From positions 1 to 27,392 of the forward strand of contig JAZODG010000009.1 in NCBI GenBank assembly GCA_045596905.1: a stretch of DNA of 27,392 bases. The letters run 5' to 3'. The DNA comes from RGIG1681 sp045596905 (GTDB taxonomy: Bacteria > Bacillota > Clostridia > Christensenellales > UBA1242). Both the position numbers and the translations under genes were made by a program. The notes beneath the pieces were generated by a model. It was given only the letters and a program-made list of their open reading frames with translations. It did no database searches and was not told the DNA's origin. Positions within the stretch are counted from its first letter, which is position 1, and the number at the start of each line of letters is the position of its first letter. This document shows, one piece after another, positions 7,401 through 14,952 of the stretch.

Positions 7401-7940
7401 ATCAAAAAGGCTCAAATTACTATCACAATAGACAATGCAACTGATAGATATCAGATTGAAGCCGCAAGTAGAACAAAACCAACATACACTGTTTATGGTG
7501 TGGTTTATGAAAATGAATCAGGAACTCCTGATGACCTTGGCATCACTATTATTAATGAAGCCGACAATGCAACTACAAGTGGAAGATATAAGATTGATTG
7601 CACAATCTCTAATCCAAACTATGAAGCAACTGTTATCACAGGGGTTTATACTTTAACAGGAAAATATAAGGTTTATTATCATCTTCCAAATGGAGAAGTG
7701 TATATTGAAACTGTTGAAGAAGGAGAGCTTCCAAAGGGTGTTACTGAAAAACAAATGAAGATGGAAGCCTTCACAAGACTCAAATATTCACATGACCTTA
7801 ATGCACTTAATGCTGACTCACATATTTCCGTTGAAATTGAAGATTACTCAGGACAAGTGTTTATTGTGGTGTTTGGTGTGATATTTGTTGGTCTTTGCTT
7901 GCTTGTTTATTTCAAAAAGAGAAAAACAGGTGTTAGATAA
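4491..7940 (+). CDS. Large membrane-anchored papain-like cysteine peptidase with InlB/MBG-type repeats
   Basis: 1149 residues. Residues 1-30 form a signal/membrane segment after a basic start (MRRNLKK). The peptidase lies at about 65-310: CENQTSSPFCWLYS contains the oxyanion-hole Gln77 and nucleophile Cys83, GNHALCLIGW has His254, and NSWG has Asn281, so the C1 (papain) Gln-Cys-His-Asn set is complete. The SSxxCW context is closer to bleomycin-hydrolase/PepC than to papain GSCW. At about 620-690 lies one InlB-B (Listeria-Bacteroides) repeat (YEMNGG ... AGYEFAGWYLNPSYTGG ... LYAKW). Two or three MBG-like beta domains (YDGQSHGP, YDKTEHRPQP) follow. A C-terminal membrane helix (about 1123-1142) is followed by KKRKTGVR. 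The layout indicates a type I surface protein with an exposed peptidase. The substrate is unknown. Confidence 0.88.
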   Translation: MRRNLKKIFNISFVVAIVCALLSGFLFVKPNNKTTESAQAYVMNPSSALLSELYDVKATFATEYDLSTVYPLSCENQTSSPFCWLYSTSKALESSFMVQRQEYYNVSEMGMAYLYFCDRVAASGGSDTDFGIDGTYYQFVSIMQQHGLIAESDCSNDLYGVINDDNYEQFSYISDYADTELSSQLNAFNLGDIESYKDLSSEAKQIVIKNYLLNYGGLFAGLGPGVLFNNGNKSFYVDDLDKEGDDAYEMNGNHALCLIGWSDTVWVDDRYEEPGGFLLMNSWGLESNAYEYFYVSYECEFFYNTLAGFVFDDLMPEETPADPDAPEDVVVTPKVVTGETSARGFNADVYTSSDLNNVFCYDDARVVAEYILDVDSLDSISVKISSGRVDYTSKFKVTFYNATKSIEIYLVDDDDFYGGYYSIKFYKNGTKLCQKGIYVYSATEIGYFKLRTADYIDSYMLMNSYLETGSTSAMYISSTKMYFLHFNLTSMNEYLKLKETLNYTIVNASAKSTTNAAINAYTSDYIVSRVFTVYKGDAYDLPNDYYIKMDNLSDFADCFLSFSIKVDSMLYSDVSRIYNFDVFISSRPVKSIEDENGKTVWIDELHGSYIKYEMNGGLNNADNITMLPNYVIDGSLPSVELKEPTKAGYEFAGWYLNPSYTGGAVTTINSSMMSSVNNGVLSLYAKWQSTELDYFEVSAGFDGATDYNNNPKDIADGLIYGDSIKIKLVFTELDDLRTCDYTLLYYFYINGTVSKSENLSQGSQNVVFNVNFPDLKSGDYVFKVKVVVVIDNTYTKEEEISMSCSVGKKLVEFEFSGLTHEYDGQSHGPVVSVKDGSFYDEDLAGVELSDLYILSDNTAKINASSYNYSIVGLNNENYYYDPAKVSCTMVINKKAVTVESWTWDASKAVYDKTEHRPQPVLGGIVGSDSVTVQISETEFVYAGTYETNVVPESISNSNYYVVVGPNFEYTIKKAQITITIDNATDRYQIEAASRTKPTYTVYGVVYENESGTPDDLGITIINEADNATTSGRYKIDCTISNPNYEATVITGVYTLTGKYKVYYHLPNGEVYIETVEEGELPKGVTEKQMKMEAFTRLKYSHDLNALNADSHISVEIEDYSGQVFIVVFGVIFVGLCLLVYFKKRKTGVR

Positions 7941-7969
7941 ACAAATTATCTAAAATTCTGGCAAAAAGA

Positions 7970-7997
7970 TTGAAATATAAAATATTTTTGCTATAAT
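7970..7997 (+). promoter_or_regulatory. Promoter of asnS
   Basis: TTGAAA (7970-7975), 16-base spacer, TATAAT (7992-7997) with extended -10 TGc, about 20 bases ahead of the ATG. GGAGG lies at 8010-8014. No T-box leader is present. Confidence 0.8.
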
Positions 7998-8018
7998 GCT
8001 TATATTATCGGAGGACTT

Positions 8019-9410
8019 ATGAAAAAAATTGATATAAAACAAATTTACTTGGCTCCAGAAGATTTTTCGGGCAAGGAAGTTGTTGTTTCTGGTTGGGTTA
8101 AATCTGCCCGTGGTGGAAAATCTTTTGGGTTTATTGACCTTAACGATGGTTCATCATTCAAGGGTGTTCAAATTGTGTTTGACGCTGACAAGATTGATAA
8201 TTTTGATGATGTTTCAAAGCTTAACACAGGTTCATCAATTTCTTGTGAAGGAACTTTAATTTTAACTCCTGAAGCAAGACAACCATTTGAAATTCAAGCA
8301 AAGAAAGTTGAGATTTTATCTTCAACTGATGCAGACTATCCATTGCAAAAGAAGAAGATGACTCTTGAATATTTGAGAGAAGTTGCATATCTTAGACCAA
8401 GAACAAACACATATTCTGCAATCTTTAGAATCAGAAGTATTGCTGCTCATGCAATTCACACTTATTTCCAAGAAAACGGATATGTTTATGTTAACACTCC
8501 ACTCATTACAACAACTGACTGTGAAGGCAGTGACCAAATGTTCAAAATCACAACTCTTGATTTTGACAACCTTCCTTTAACTGAAGAAGGAAAAGTTAAT
8601 TTTGGCGAAGATTTGTTTGGCAAAAAGTCATTCATTACTGGAAGTGGACAGCTTCACGGCGAAGCTTTTGCTTTGGCTTTTGGAAAAATTTATACTTTTG
8701 GACCAACATTTAGAACTGAAAACTCAAACACAAAGATTCATGCTAATGAATTTTGGATGATTGAGCCTGAAATTGCGTTCTGTGACCTTAATAGACTTAT
8801 GGATATTGAAGAAGATATGCTTAAGTTTGTTGTTAACTACGTGGTTGAAAAATGTCCACAAGAACTTGAATTCTTGGACAAGAATGTTCAAAACGGTTTG
8901 CTTGAAAAATTAAACAAGCTTGTTAACAGTGAGTTTAAAAGAATTTCTCACCATGACGTTATTGACTTGTTGAAAAAATCAGGCAGAACATGGGAATTTG
9001 AACCAGATTATGAAGGCGATATTGCAAAAGAACATGAAAAGTATGTTACTGAATATTTTGGTGGACCAGTGTTTATCACAGATTGGCCAAAAGATATTAA
9101 GGCGTATTATATGAAACTCAATCCAGACGGCAGAACCGTTGCTGGTGTTGACTTGATTGTTCCAGATGCTGGTGAACTTATGGGTGGAAGTCAAAGAGAG
9201 GATGACTACGAAAAAGTTTGCAAGAGATGCGATGAAATGGGCGTTGATAAAGATACTATTGATTGGTATTTGAATCTTCGTAAGTTCGGAAGCGTTGAAC
9301 ATGCTGGTTTCGGTATGGGATTTGAAAGATTGGTTATCTATTTAACTGGTGTTGAAAACATTAGAGATTGCATTCCATTCCCAAGAACTCCAAACAACTG
9401 TGAATATTAA
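8019..9410 (+). CDS. asnS: Asparaginyl-tRNA synthetase
   Basis: 463 residues, the normal size. It charges tRNA-Asn with asparagine using ATP, in the cytoplasm. The N-terminal OB-fold anticodon-binding domain (about 1-105) includes VVVSGWVKSARGGKSFGFID. The class II catalytic core follows: motif 1 near LRPRTNTYSAIFRIRS, motif 2 in FGPTFRTENSNTKIHANEFW with MIEPEIAF, and motif 3 GFGMGFERLVIYLTGVENIR. The HANEFWMIEPE form and the C-terminal PRTPNNCEY distinguish AsnRS from AspRS (which ends in FPK). The gene has its own extended -10 promoter and terminator. The leader is only about 15 bases, too short for a T-box, so amino-acid starvation control at the RNA level is not evident. Confidence 0.97.
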   Translation: MKKIDIKQIYLAPEDFSGKEVVVSGWVKSARGGKSFGFIDLNDGSSFKGVQIVFDADKIDNFDDVSKLNTGSSISCEGTLILTPEARQPFEIQAKKVEILSSTDADYPLQKKKMTLEYLREVAYLRPRTNTYSAIFRIRSIAAHAIHTYFQENGYVYVNTPLITTTDCEGSDQMFKITTLDFDNLPLTEEGKVNFGEDLFGKKSFITGSGQLHGEAFALAFGKIYTFGPTFRTENSNTKIHANEFWMIEPEIAFCDLNRLMDIEEDMLKFVVNYVVEKCPQELEFLDKNVQNGLLEKLNKLVNSEFKRISHHDVIDLLKKSGRTWEFEPDYEGDIAKEHEKYVTEYFGGPVFITDWPKDIKAYYMKLNPDGRTVAGVDLIVPDAGELMGGSQREDDYEKVCKRCDEMGVDKDTIDWYLNLRKFGSVEHAGFGMGFERLVIYLTGVENIRDCIPFPRTPNNCEY

Positions 9411-9414
9411 TAAG

Positions 9415-9446
9415 AAAAAACCTTAACTGAAAAGTTAAGGTTTTTT
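9415..9446. terminator. Bidirectional terminator between asnS and the alcohol dehydrogenase gene
   Basis: An 8-bp CCTTAACT/AGTTAAGG stem with a GAAA loop is flanked by A6 and T6, giving a 14-bp stem in all. It sits between convergent genes and serves both. Confidence 0.92.
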
Positions 9447-9462
9447 GTTTGTTTAAAATAAA

Positions 9463-10617
9463 TTATAAAAGTTTCTTTAAGATAGTGTAAATGTCTGTCA
9501 TTGTTGCTTCTTTTGGGTTTGACAAGTTGCATGCGTCATCAAAAGAGTTGAGAGCAATAATGTCAAGGTCAGCTTCAGAAATGCCATAGTCAGACAATTT
9601 CTTTGGAATATTGAAGTCGCTTCTGAACTTATCAATTTCTTTGATTGCAAGTCTGCAGATTTCTTCAGTGGTTTTTCCTGTTGTGTCAGCACCAAATGCT
9701 TCGGCAATATATTTATAGTCTGGGGCAGCAGGGCTGTACATGTTAAACTTGAGTGCTGCACAAAGCACGATTGCTAAAATCAAACCGTGTTGAATGTTAT
9801 ATTTTCCTTCAACACCATGTGCGATTGCGTGAGCAACACCAAGACCTGAGTTTGAATATGCAAGACCTGCCATATATTCAGCGTATGCCATGTTTTCACG
9901 TGCTTCAATATTATTTGGGTCGTCATAGCAGAGTGGGAGATTTTCAACAACAAGCTTGATTGCTTCTTTTGAAAGAGATTTTGTGAATGGGTTTGCATTT
10001 TTTGAAATCAAACTTTCAATTGCGTGAGCAAAGGCATCAAAACCTGAACTGAGAGTGACAATATCTGGCATGGTTGACATAAGCTCTGCATCAAGGAATG
10101 TTTCAACAGGTGGGCATTTGTCATTAAAACAAATAATTTTCTTGTTTAAAACTTCATCAGTAATAACAAAACTTTTTGAAGCTTCAGCTGCACTTCCTGC
10201 AGTTGTTGGAATTGCAAAGATTGGCATTGGTGGGTTGAGATTGTCTTTGTGACCACTCAAAGATACAACGTCTGCATATTTTGGATTGGTTGCAATCACA
10301 GAAAGAGCTTTTGCTGTGTCAATTGGGCTTCCACCACCAACAGCTAAAATGAAGTCAGCACCTGAGCGCTTGAGTTCATGATAAGCATTTTTAACTTCAC
10401 TAACAGTTGTGTCAGGGGTTAAGTCTGAAAACATTACTGAAGGAATACTGTTTTTCACAAGTGGTTGAATCACTTTTTGGAAAACGCCGCATTCAATCAA
10501 GTTGTTATCAGTGATGATAAATGCCTTTTTAAAATGTCTGTTTTTTATTTCTTCAGCAAGTTTTGATGAACAATTTGCACCGAAGAAAGTTATTCTATTA
10601 AATACTATTTTATTCAT
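9463..10617 (-). CDS. Iron-containing alcohol dehydrogenase
   Basis: The protein belongs to the group III (Fe-dependent) alcohol dehydrogenases, which interconvert alcohols and aldehydes with NAD(P)H. The nucleotide-binding GGGSPIDTAKA lies at about residues 92-102 and is followed by PTTAGSAAEAS. The metal ligands typical of the family are visible: Asp and His in GFDAFAHAIES, His in GLGVAHAIAHG and His in NIQHG. At 384 residues the length is typical. The reading frame is open to a GTG at 10626, but AGGTG there serves as the ribosome binding site for the ATG at 10617, so the shorter form is preferred. Promoter at 10637-10665. Substrate (ethanol, butanol, 1,3-propanediol, lactaldehyde) cannot be told apart from sequence alone. 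Confidence 0.93.
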   Translation of the reverse strand: MNKIVFNRITFFGANCSSKLAEEIKNRHFKKAFIITDNNLIECGVFQKVIQPLVKNSIPSVMFSDLTPDTTVSEVKNAYHELKRSGADFILAVGGGSPIDTAKALSVIATNPKYADVVSLSGHKDNLNPPMPIFAIPTTAGSAAEASKSFVITDEVLNKKIICFNDKCPPVETFLDAELMSTMPDIVTLSSGFDAFAHAIESLISKNANPFTKSLSKEAIKLVVENLPLCYDDPNNIEARENMAYAEYMAGLAYSNSGLGVAHAIAHGVEGKYNIQHGLILAIVLCAALKFNMYSPAAPDYKYIAEAFGADTTGKTTEEICRLAIKEIDKFRSDFNIPKKLSDYGISEADLDIIALNSFDDACNLSNPKEATMTDIYTILKKLL

Positions 10618-10636
10618 ATTTTTCACCTACACTTTT

Positions 10637-10665
10637 ATTTTAAAAAATATATTGTTTATAGTCAA
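10637..10665 (-). promoter_or_regulatory. Promoter of alcohol dehydrogenase gene
   Basis: On the minus strand TTGACT (10665-10660), 17-base spacer, TAAAAT (10642-10637), about 20 bases before the ATG at 10617. Confidence 0.7.
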
Positions 10666-10710
10666 ATAAATTTGTTGTTAATAGCAAAAAATAAATTTGG
10701 GAGAAAATGT

Positions 10711-10857
10711 ATGAAAAATAAACAAAAAATAAATATTCAAGAAAAAATTAAGAAAATAAAAGATATTATTGAGCCTGAAAAGTATGACCCTTACGGCAGT
10801 TATACGGGCATTACTGAAGATTTTGAAGAGCCAGTTCAAGACCAAGATGACTTATAA
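10711..10857 (+). CDS. 48-residue acidic small protein with PVQDxDDL tail
   Basis: GGGAG at 10699-10703 lies 7 bases before the ATG at 10711, and a tight terminator follows the stop, so this short ORF is very likely expressed. The N-terminal half is lysine-rich and helical (KNKQKINIQEKIKKIKD). The C-terminal half is acidic and ends DPYGSYTGITEDFEEP then VQDQDDL. From memory, a tail of the form GSYTG...PVQDADDL recurs in small uncharacterised proteins of Clostridia, which suggests a conserved though unnamed family. Four aspartates at the very C-terminus could bind a cation or a partner. It stands alone between its own short leader and a terminator, ahead of the ABC transporter genes. Function unknown. 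Confidence 0.72.
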   Translation: MKNKQKINIQEKIKKIKDIIEPEKYDPYGSYTGITEDFEEPVQDQDDL

Positions 10858-10882
10858 AACACTTTATCTTAAAGTGTTTTTT
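10857..10882 (+). terminator. Terminator of the small protein gene
   Basis: ACACTTTA/TAAAGTGT (10859-10866 with 10870-10877), loop tct, then a T-run. The A-run overlaps the stop codon. Confidence 0.85.
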
Positions 10883-10916
10883 TATTTGTAAAAAAATTAG
10901 ATAAGTCTTAATTTAT

Positions 10917-10944
10917 TTGCAATTTAAGGAAAAAATTATATAAT
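10917..10944 (+). promoter_or_regulatory. Promoter of ABC transporter operon
   Basis: TTGCAA (10917-10922), 16-base spacer, TATAAT (10939-10944), 20 bases before the ATG at 10964. Confidence 0.6.
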
Positions 10945-10963
10945 AGTTTTATAAGAAGGTTTT

Positions 10964-11692
10964 ATGAAAAAAGAAGAATTTATTTTTGATAGAAGATATA
11001 TGGGAACATTGGCACTTGATCACGTGTCAAAATTTTATGGTGACAACAATGAAGTTGTTGCGCTTAACAATGTTTCACTTCAGCTTTTTATGGGTGAAGT
11101 GGTTGTTATTTTGGGACCTAGTGGAAGTGGAAAATCAACACTCTTAAACATGATTGGTGGAATGGATAATCCATCTTCGGGAGCAATAAATATTTCAGGG
11201 GTTGATATCACTGATGTAAAAGAATCAACACTTGCAGAATATAGAAAGTATATTGTTGGATATGTTTTTCAGGTTTATAACTTATTCCAGAACTTAACTG
11301 TTCTTGAAAACGTTGAGCTTTCTGAAATCCCTGGAGAAATGAAGGCTATTGATGCGCTTAAAATGGTTGGGCTTGAACATAAGCAGTTCAGCTTCCCAAG
11401 TGAGCTTTCAGGTGGTGAAAGACAAAGAGTTGCAATCGCTAGGGCAATGGTTAAAAACCCAAAGGTGTTGCTTTGTGATGAACCAACAGGTGCTCTTGAT
11501 AGCAAAACAGGAAAAGATATTATCAAGCAACTTCTTGAAGCGAATAAAAATAAAGATAAGATTATTGTTATTGTTACTCACAACAAAGCCATAGCTGATG
11601 TGGCTGACAGAGTGCTTAAGATTGTTGACGGAAAAATTGTTAGTGATATTACGCAGAAAAAACCTAAAAAAATAGAGGACGTTGAATTTTAG
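10964..11692 (+). CDS. ABC transporter ATP-binding protein (MacB/LolD type)
   Basis: 242 residues, a complete nucleotide-binding domain. Walker A GPSGSGKST is at 51-59, the Q-loop Gln at 103, the signature LSGGERQRVAIARA at 148-160, Walker B VLLCDEP at 167-173 with the TGALD D-loop, and the switch His in VTHN near 204. The sequence is of the MacB/LolD/FtsE class, which works with FtsX-fold permeases in mechanotransmission or peptide and lipid export rather than classical solute pumping. AGAAGG precedes the ATG. Its stop codon shares one base with the GTG start of the permease gene, so the two are translationally coupled and form one complex. Confidence 0.95.
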   Translation: MKKEEFIFDRRYMGTLALDHVSKFYGDNNEVVALNNVSLQLFMGEVVVILGPSGSGKSTLLNMIGGMDNPSSGAINISGVDITDVKESTLAEYRKYIVGYVFQVYNLFQNLTVLENVELSEIPGEMKAIDALKMVGLEHKQFSFPSELSGGERQRVAIARAMVKNPKVLLCDEPTGALDSKTGKDIIKQLLEANKNKDKIIVIVTHNKAIADVADRVLKIVDGKIVSDITQKKPKKIEDVEF

Positions 11693-13458
11693 TGAATAGC
11701 ATTTTAAGACGATTTCGAAAAAGAAACATTCAAACCAACATACATCATTTTGTGTTGGTTATTTTGGTTGTTGCTGTTTCAATCAGTCTTTTTGCTGGAC
11801 TTTTGATTAATTCATGGACACTCAAAAAATCGGTTGATAAATATTTGTATGAAACAAGTATGCCTGATATTTGGGTTGAGACAAATGCGATAAACTTGGC
11901 AGATGAAGATTTTTTTGCAGAATATTTTAATTATGATAAGAGATTGTTTTTGCAACAAAAAGTCACTGCTGAATCAAAAGAATATAATGCAAAAGTGTTT
12001 GTGTCAGATGGAAAATTATCTACACCATACATTGAAAAGGGTAGCACTTTTGACGGGTGTTATATTGATAAAAATGACGCTGAAAAGTTTGGACTATCAA
12101 TCAATTATTCAGTTCTGTCATTGCCATATGAATATAAAGGAAACAATGTTAACTTGGAGTTCCAAATTAATCGGCTTTGCTCAATTTCAGAGGATATGGT
12201 GACAGATGAAACCTTGACTGTTTTTATTGATGAAGATCTGTTTTTATCTGAACTAAAATCAAAGCTAGATGACGGCATTGACAAAACAACTGTTGCTGTT
12301 GAATATAATCAAGTTTTGATTTGCACTAATGATGTTCAAAAGTCAAAAGAAATGATTGCAGGTTATTATGAATCATCATCTTCAACACTTGTTAAAATGT
12401 ATGGACAAGAACAAATTTTGTCTATTGAAAAAATTGATGAAGAAATCAAACAAGCAGACTTTATGAGTTTTTCATTTCCGTTGCTATTTGTTTTGATTTC
12501 GGTGCTGGTTATTATTTCTGCAATAAGTCAGCTTGTGTCGTCTCAACACTATAACATTGGTTTGATGAAATCAATGGGTGTGCCAACCAAAAAAATAATT
12601 AAAAATTATTGTGGATATGGCATGTTCTTCTGTTTTGTTGGTTCAGTGGTTGGTCTTATTTTTGCGCCATGGTTTATTCCAAACTTAACATTTGATGAAT
12701 ATGACAAACTCTATAGCATTCCACGTGAGTATGTTAAAATGCATAATCCATTTGTGTTTAATTTGCTCATAGTTATTGGTGTGGTTTTAATTGGATTTTT
12801 TGCATCATATTTTGTTTGTGCAAAACTTATTAAGAAAACTCCGATTGAATGTATGCGTTATAATGTAAAAATTAAGATGAAATCAAGAAAAAAACGCAAT
12901 ATTATGCCAAATATCTTAAAAATGCCATTCAGAAACATAAAAGTTAACAAGGCTAGAACAATAATGAGTATTGTTGCAGTGACGGGTTGTTCGGTGTTAT
13001 ACATGATTGGCTATGCAATTAGTGGATATTATGATGCAAATGTGAGTGTTATAAAAATTTCAACAATGAAACTATTTTCTGGTATTTTTAAAGGATTTTC
13101 TGTTGTTTTAATTTTACTTACAATTGTTGTGTTAATTGTTCAAATTTTCAAAGAAAGAACAAAAGAAATGGCAATGATGCGTTTGCATGGTGTGGCATAC
13201 TTTAAAATTTGGCTTACAGTTTTGTTTGAAATGATGTTTGTTTGTTTGATTGGACTTGCTGGTGCATTCTTGCTTTGTCAGCCATGTTTGTATTTAATCT
13301 CACTTGCAAATGGTGTGAGCTTGAATTTAATTGCACATTTTATGTGTTATTTTAGTGCATTTTTAATTGTATTTTTAATGACAATTTCGGTGTGCTTTTT
13401 GGGGCTTCCAAAAGTGTATCAATTGTCTTTAACCGACACTTTAAAATCACCAGAGTAA
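11692..13458 (+). CDS. FtsX-like ABC transporter permease
   Basis: 588 residues starting at GTG, overlapping the ATPase stop in TAGTG. One transmembrane helix lies at about 20-42, then an extracellular domain of roughly 220 residues. Three helices follow at about 260-378 (the FtsX core; SQLVSSQHYNIGLMKSMGVPTKKI is the coupling region). A second set spans about 415-580 with a matching coupling motif KERTKEMAMMRLHGV. The two EMAMMRLHG/NIGLMKSMG-type elements are the conserved FtsX contacts to the ATPase. The exporter may handle a peptide, antibiotic or envelope substrate, or act as a sensor; no adjacent two-component system or peptidase decides this. The next gene, a repeat-bearing membrane protein, is only 99 bases away and may be functionally linked. 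Confidence 0.9.
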   Translation: MNSILRRFRKRNIQTNIHHFVLVILVVAVSISLFAGLLINSWTLKKSVDKYLYETSMPDIWVETNAINLADEDFFAEYFNYDKRLFLQQKVTAESKEYNAKVFVSDGKLSTPYIEKGSTFDGCYIDKNDAEKFGLSINYSVLSLPYEYKGNNVNLEFQINRLCSISEDMVTDETLTVFIDEDLFLSELKSKLDDGIDKTTVAVEYNQVLICTNDVQKSKEMIAGYYESSSSTLVKMYGQEQILSIEKIDEEIKQADFMSFSFPLLFVLISVLVIISAISQLVSSQHYNIGLMKSMGVPTKKIIKNYCGYGMFFCFVGSVVGLIFAPWFIPNLTFDEYDKLYSIPREYVKMHNPFVFNLLIVIGVVLIGFFASYFVCAKLIKKTPIECMRYNVKIKMKSRKKRNIMPNILKMPFRNIKVNKARTIMSIVAVTGCSVLYMIGYAISGYYDANVSVIKISTMKLFSGIFKGFSVVLILLTIVVLIVQIFKERTKEMAMMRLHGVAYFKIWLTVLFEMMFVCLIGLAGAFLLCQPCLYLISLANGVSLNLIAHFMCYFSAFLIVFLMTISVCFLGLPKVYQLSLTDTLKSPE

Positions 13459-13557
13459 ATTTGTTTATTTTGACCATATTAATTTGACAATTTTTATAAA
13501 AAAAGGCAAAATATAATTGTAAAAAAATATTAAAAAATATTGAGAGGTGTTTAACTT

Positions 13558-14850
13558 ATGAAAAGTATGCAAAGTTTGTTAGCTGCTTTCAGTGCTAAGG
13601 GTTTTGTTATTTTGACAACCTGTTTGGTTGCAGTGCTTTTGTTGGTTGCAATTTTCTTTATATGGTGGGTTGAAACCAAAAAGAAACCAATGAAAGAGTT
13701 CTGGAAGATTGTCGGTGCAAAGTTTTATAACATTTTTGAAAGCATTTATGATTTGTTTTATGCAAATGCAGAAGTTAAAACCGTTTATTCAGATAAGTCA
13801 TTAAACTATTCAGGAACTGAGTTTTTGCCAATACCAACAAAAGCTCCAACAAATCAATACAGCTATGAATTTATTGGTTGGGACAAAAATGGTGTTGATG
13901 AACATGGAAACACTGTTGTGCGTGCAATTTATTTGCAAAAGGTAACAAAGTGTTATGTTAATGTTTATGATGATGACAAATCAACACTTCTTGGTTCATA
14001 TGAAGTTGAATATGGTGCAGGTCTTACACTTGGTGATTTGAAACCATCAAAACCAGAAAGCAAAGAGTTTTCTTATGAGTTTGTTGGTTGGGACAAAAAC
14101 ACTGATGCGTTTTATAAAAATGAAAATGTTTATGCTGTTTATAATGCAGTTCCAAAGAAATACAAATATGTGTTCTATGAAGATGATGCAAAAACTGTTG
14201 TGAGTCAAGGCTTTGCTATTCACGGCACTCCAATCACAGCTCCACAAGCACCAAAGAAAGAATCTGAAGAACCAAAGAAATATGTTTATGAATTTTCGGG
14301 TTGGAAGAACTTTGAAGAAAATATGATTTTAGTTAAGGATTGTGAGTTTGTTGCAACATACAAGATGATTCCTGTTGGTGGAACGGGAAGTTCATCAATC
14401 ATTAAAACTGATGGTGAAACTGTTAAGGTTGTTGCAGAAACAAATCTTTCACCAGCAGAAAATGCAGAACATGGTCAAATTCAAAGAGTTAGAACTGTGA
14501 ACGCAATGAGATTTGACACTCCTGAAGACACAATGAATCAAAAGGTGACTGAAATTAGAATGGGACAATCTGGGGTTATTCATAAAAAGAATGGTCCAAG
14601 TGTTCAAATGAATTCGACACCAGATGCTGAGAGATTCCAAAAACTCAACACAAGTGAATCTTCAACTCACACAGACAGTGAAGTTCACCAAAAAATTCAA
14701 CTTATGACCGTAAAAAAGACAGCAGAAGTTGTTGATATTGACCAAGAAGTTATTGCTATTAAACCAAAGAATAGCAAGAAAGAAAAGGAAAAAGAAGACT
14801 ACTTTGGAAATATGATGGTTAATAGAGTTAAAATTAATAAAAATAAATAA
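13558..14850 (+). CDS. Membrane protein with three InlB-like repeats
   Basis: 430 residues. A single transmembrane helix (about 15-37) is followed by a strongly basic stretch (ETKKKPMKEFWK). Three copies of an approximately 70-residue beta unit follow, recognisable by YSYEFIGWDK (about 101-110), FSYEFVGWDK (171-180) and YVYEFSGWKN (242-251), each followed by a strand like VYAVY. This is the Flg_new/InlB-B repeat type. The last 150 residues are low-complexity, Ser/Thr/Lys-rich and end in a basic tail. Charges around the helix favour a cytoplasmic C-terminus, whereas such repeats are normally outside; topology is therefore uncertain. AGAGGTG precedes the ATG. The gene may be read from the ABC operon or from an unclear promoter of its own. 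Confidence 0.78.
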   Translation: MKSMQSLLAAFSAKGFVILTTCLVAVLLLVAIFFIWWVETKKKPMKEFWKIVGAKFYNIFESIYDLFYANAEVKTVYSDKSLNYSGTEFLPIPTKAPTNQYSYEFIGWDKNGVDEHGNTVVRAIYLQKVTKCYVNVYDDDKSTLLGSYEVEYGAGLTLGDLKPSKPESKEFSYEFVGWDKNTDAFYKNENVYAVYNAVPKKYKYVFYEDDAKTVVSQGFAIHGTPITAPQAPKKESEEPKKYVYEFSGWKNFEENMILVKDCEFVATYKMIPVGGTGSSSIIKTDGETVKVVAETNLSPAENAEHGQIQRVRTVNAMRFDTPEDTMNQKVTEIRMGQSGVIHKKNGPSVQMNSTPDAERFQKLNTSESSTHTDSEVHQKIQLMTVKKTAEVVDIDQEVIAIKPKNSKKEKEKEDYFGNMMVNRVKINKNK

Positions 14851-14855
14851 AAATT

Positions 14856-14883
14856 AAAACACCAAGTGATTGGTGTTTTTTTT
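14856..14883 (+). terminator. Terminator of InlB-repeat gene
   Basis: CACCAA/TTGGTG stem (14860-14865 with 14870-14875), loop GTGA, eight T. Confidence 0.88.
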
Positions 14884-14894
14884 GTGCGAAATTT

Positions 14895-14922
14895 TTGCAA
14901 AATTTTAAAAGTGTGATATAAT
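14895..14922 (+). promoter_or_regulatory. Promoter of the ADP-ribosyltransferase-like gene
   Basis: TTGCAA (14895-14900), 16-base spacer, TATAAT (14917-14922) with extended -10 TGa. Confidence 0.7.
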
Positions 14923-14952
14923 AATGGTATAATTAGGAGTTTGGGGGTAATT

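Noticed and set aside
8001..8018. T-box leader for asnS
   Set aside because: The promoter lies about 20 bases before the start codon, leaving no room for a T-box.
13484..13517. TTGACA/TATAAT promoter ahead of the InlB-repeat gene
   Set aside because: The hexamers are 22 bases apart, too far for a standard sigma-A promoter; no better -35 was found.
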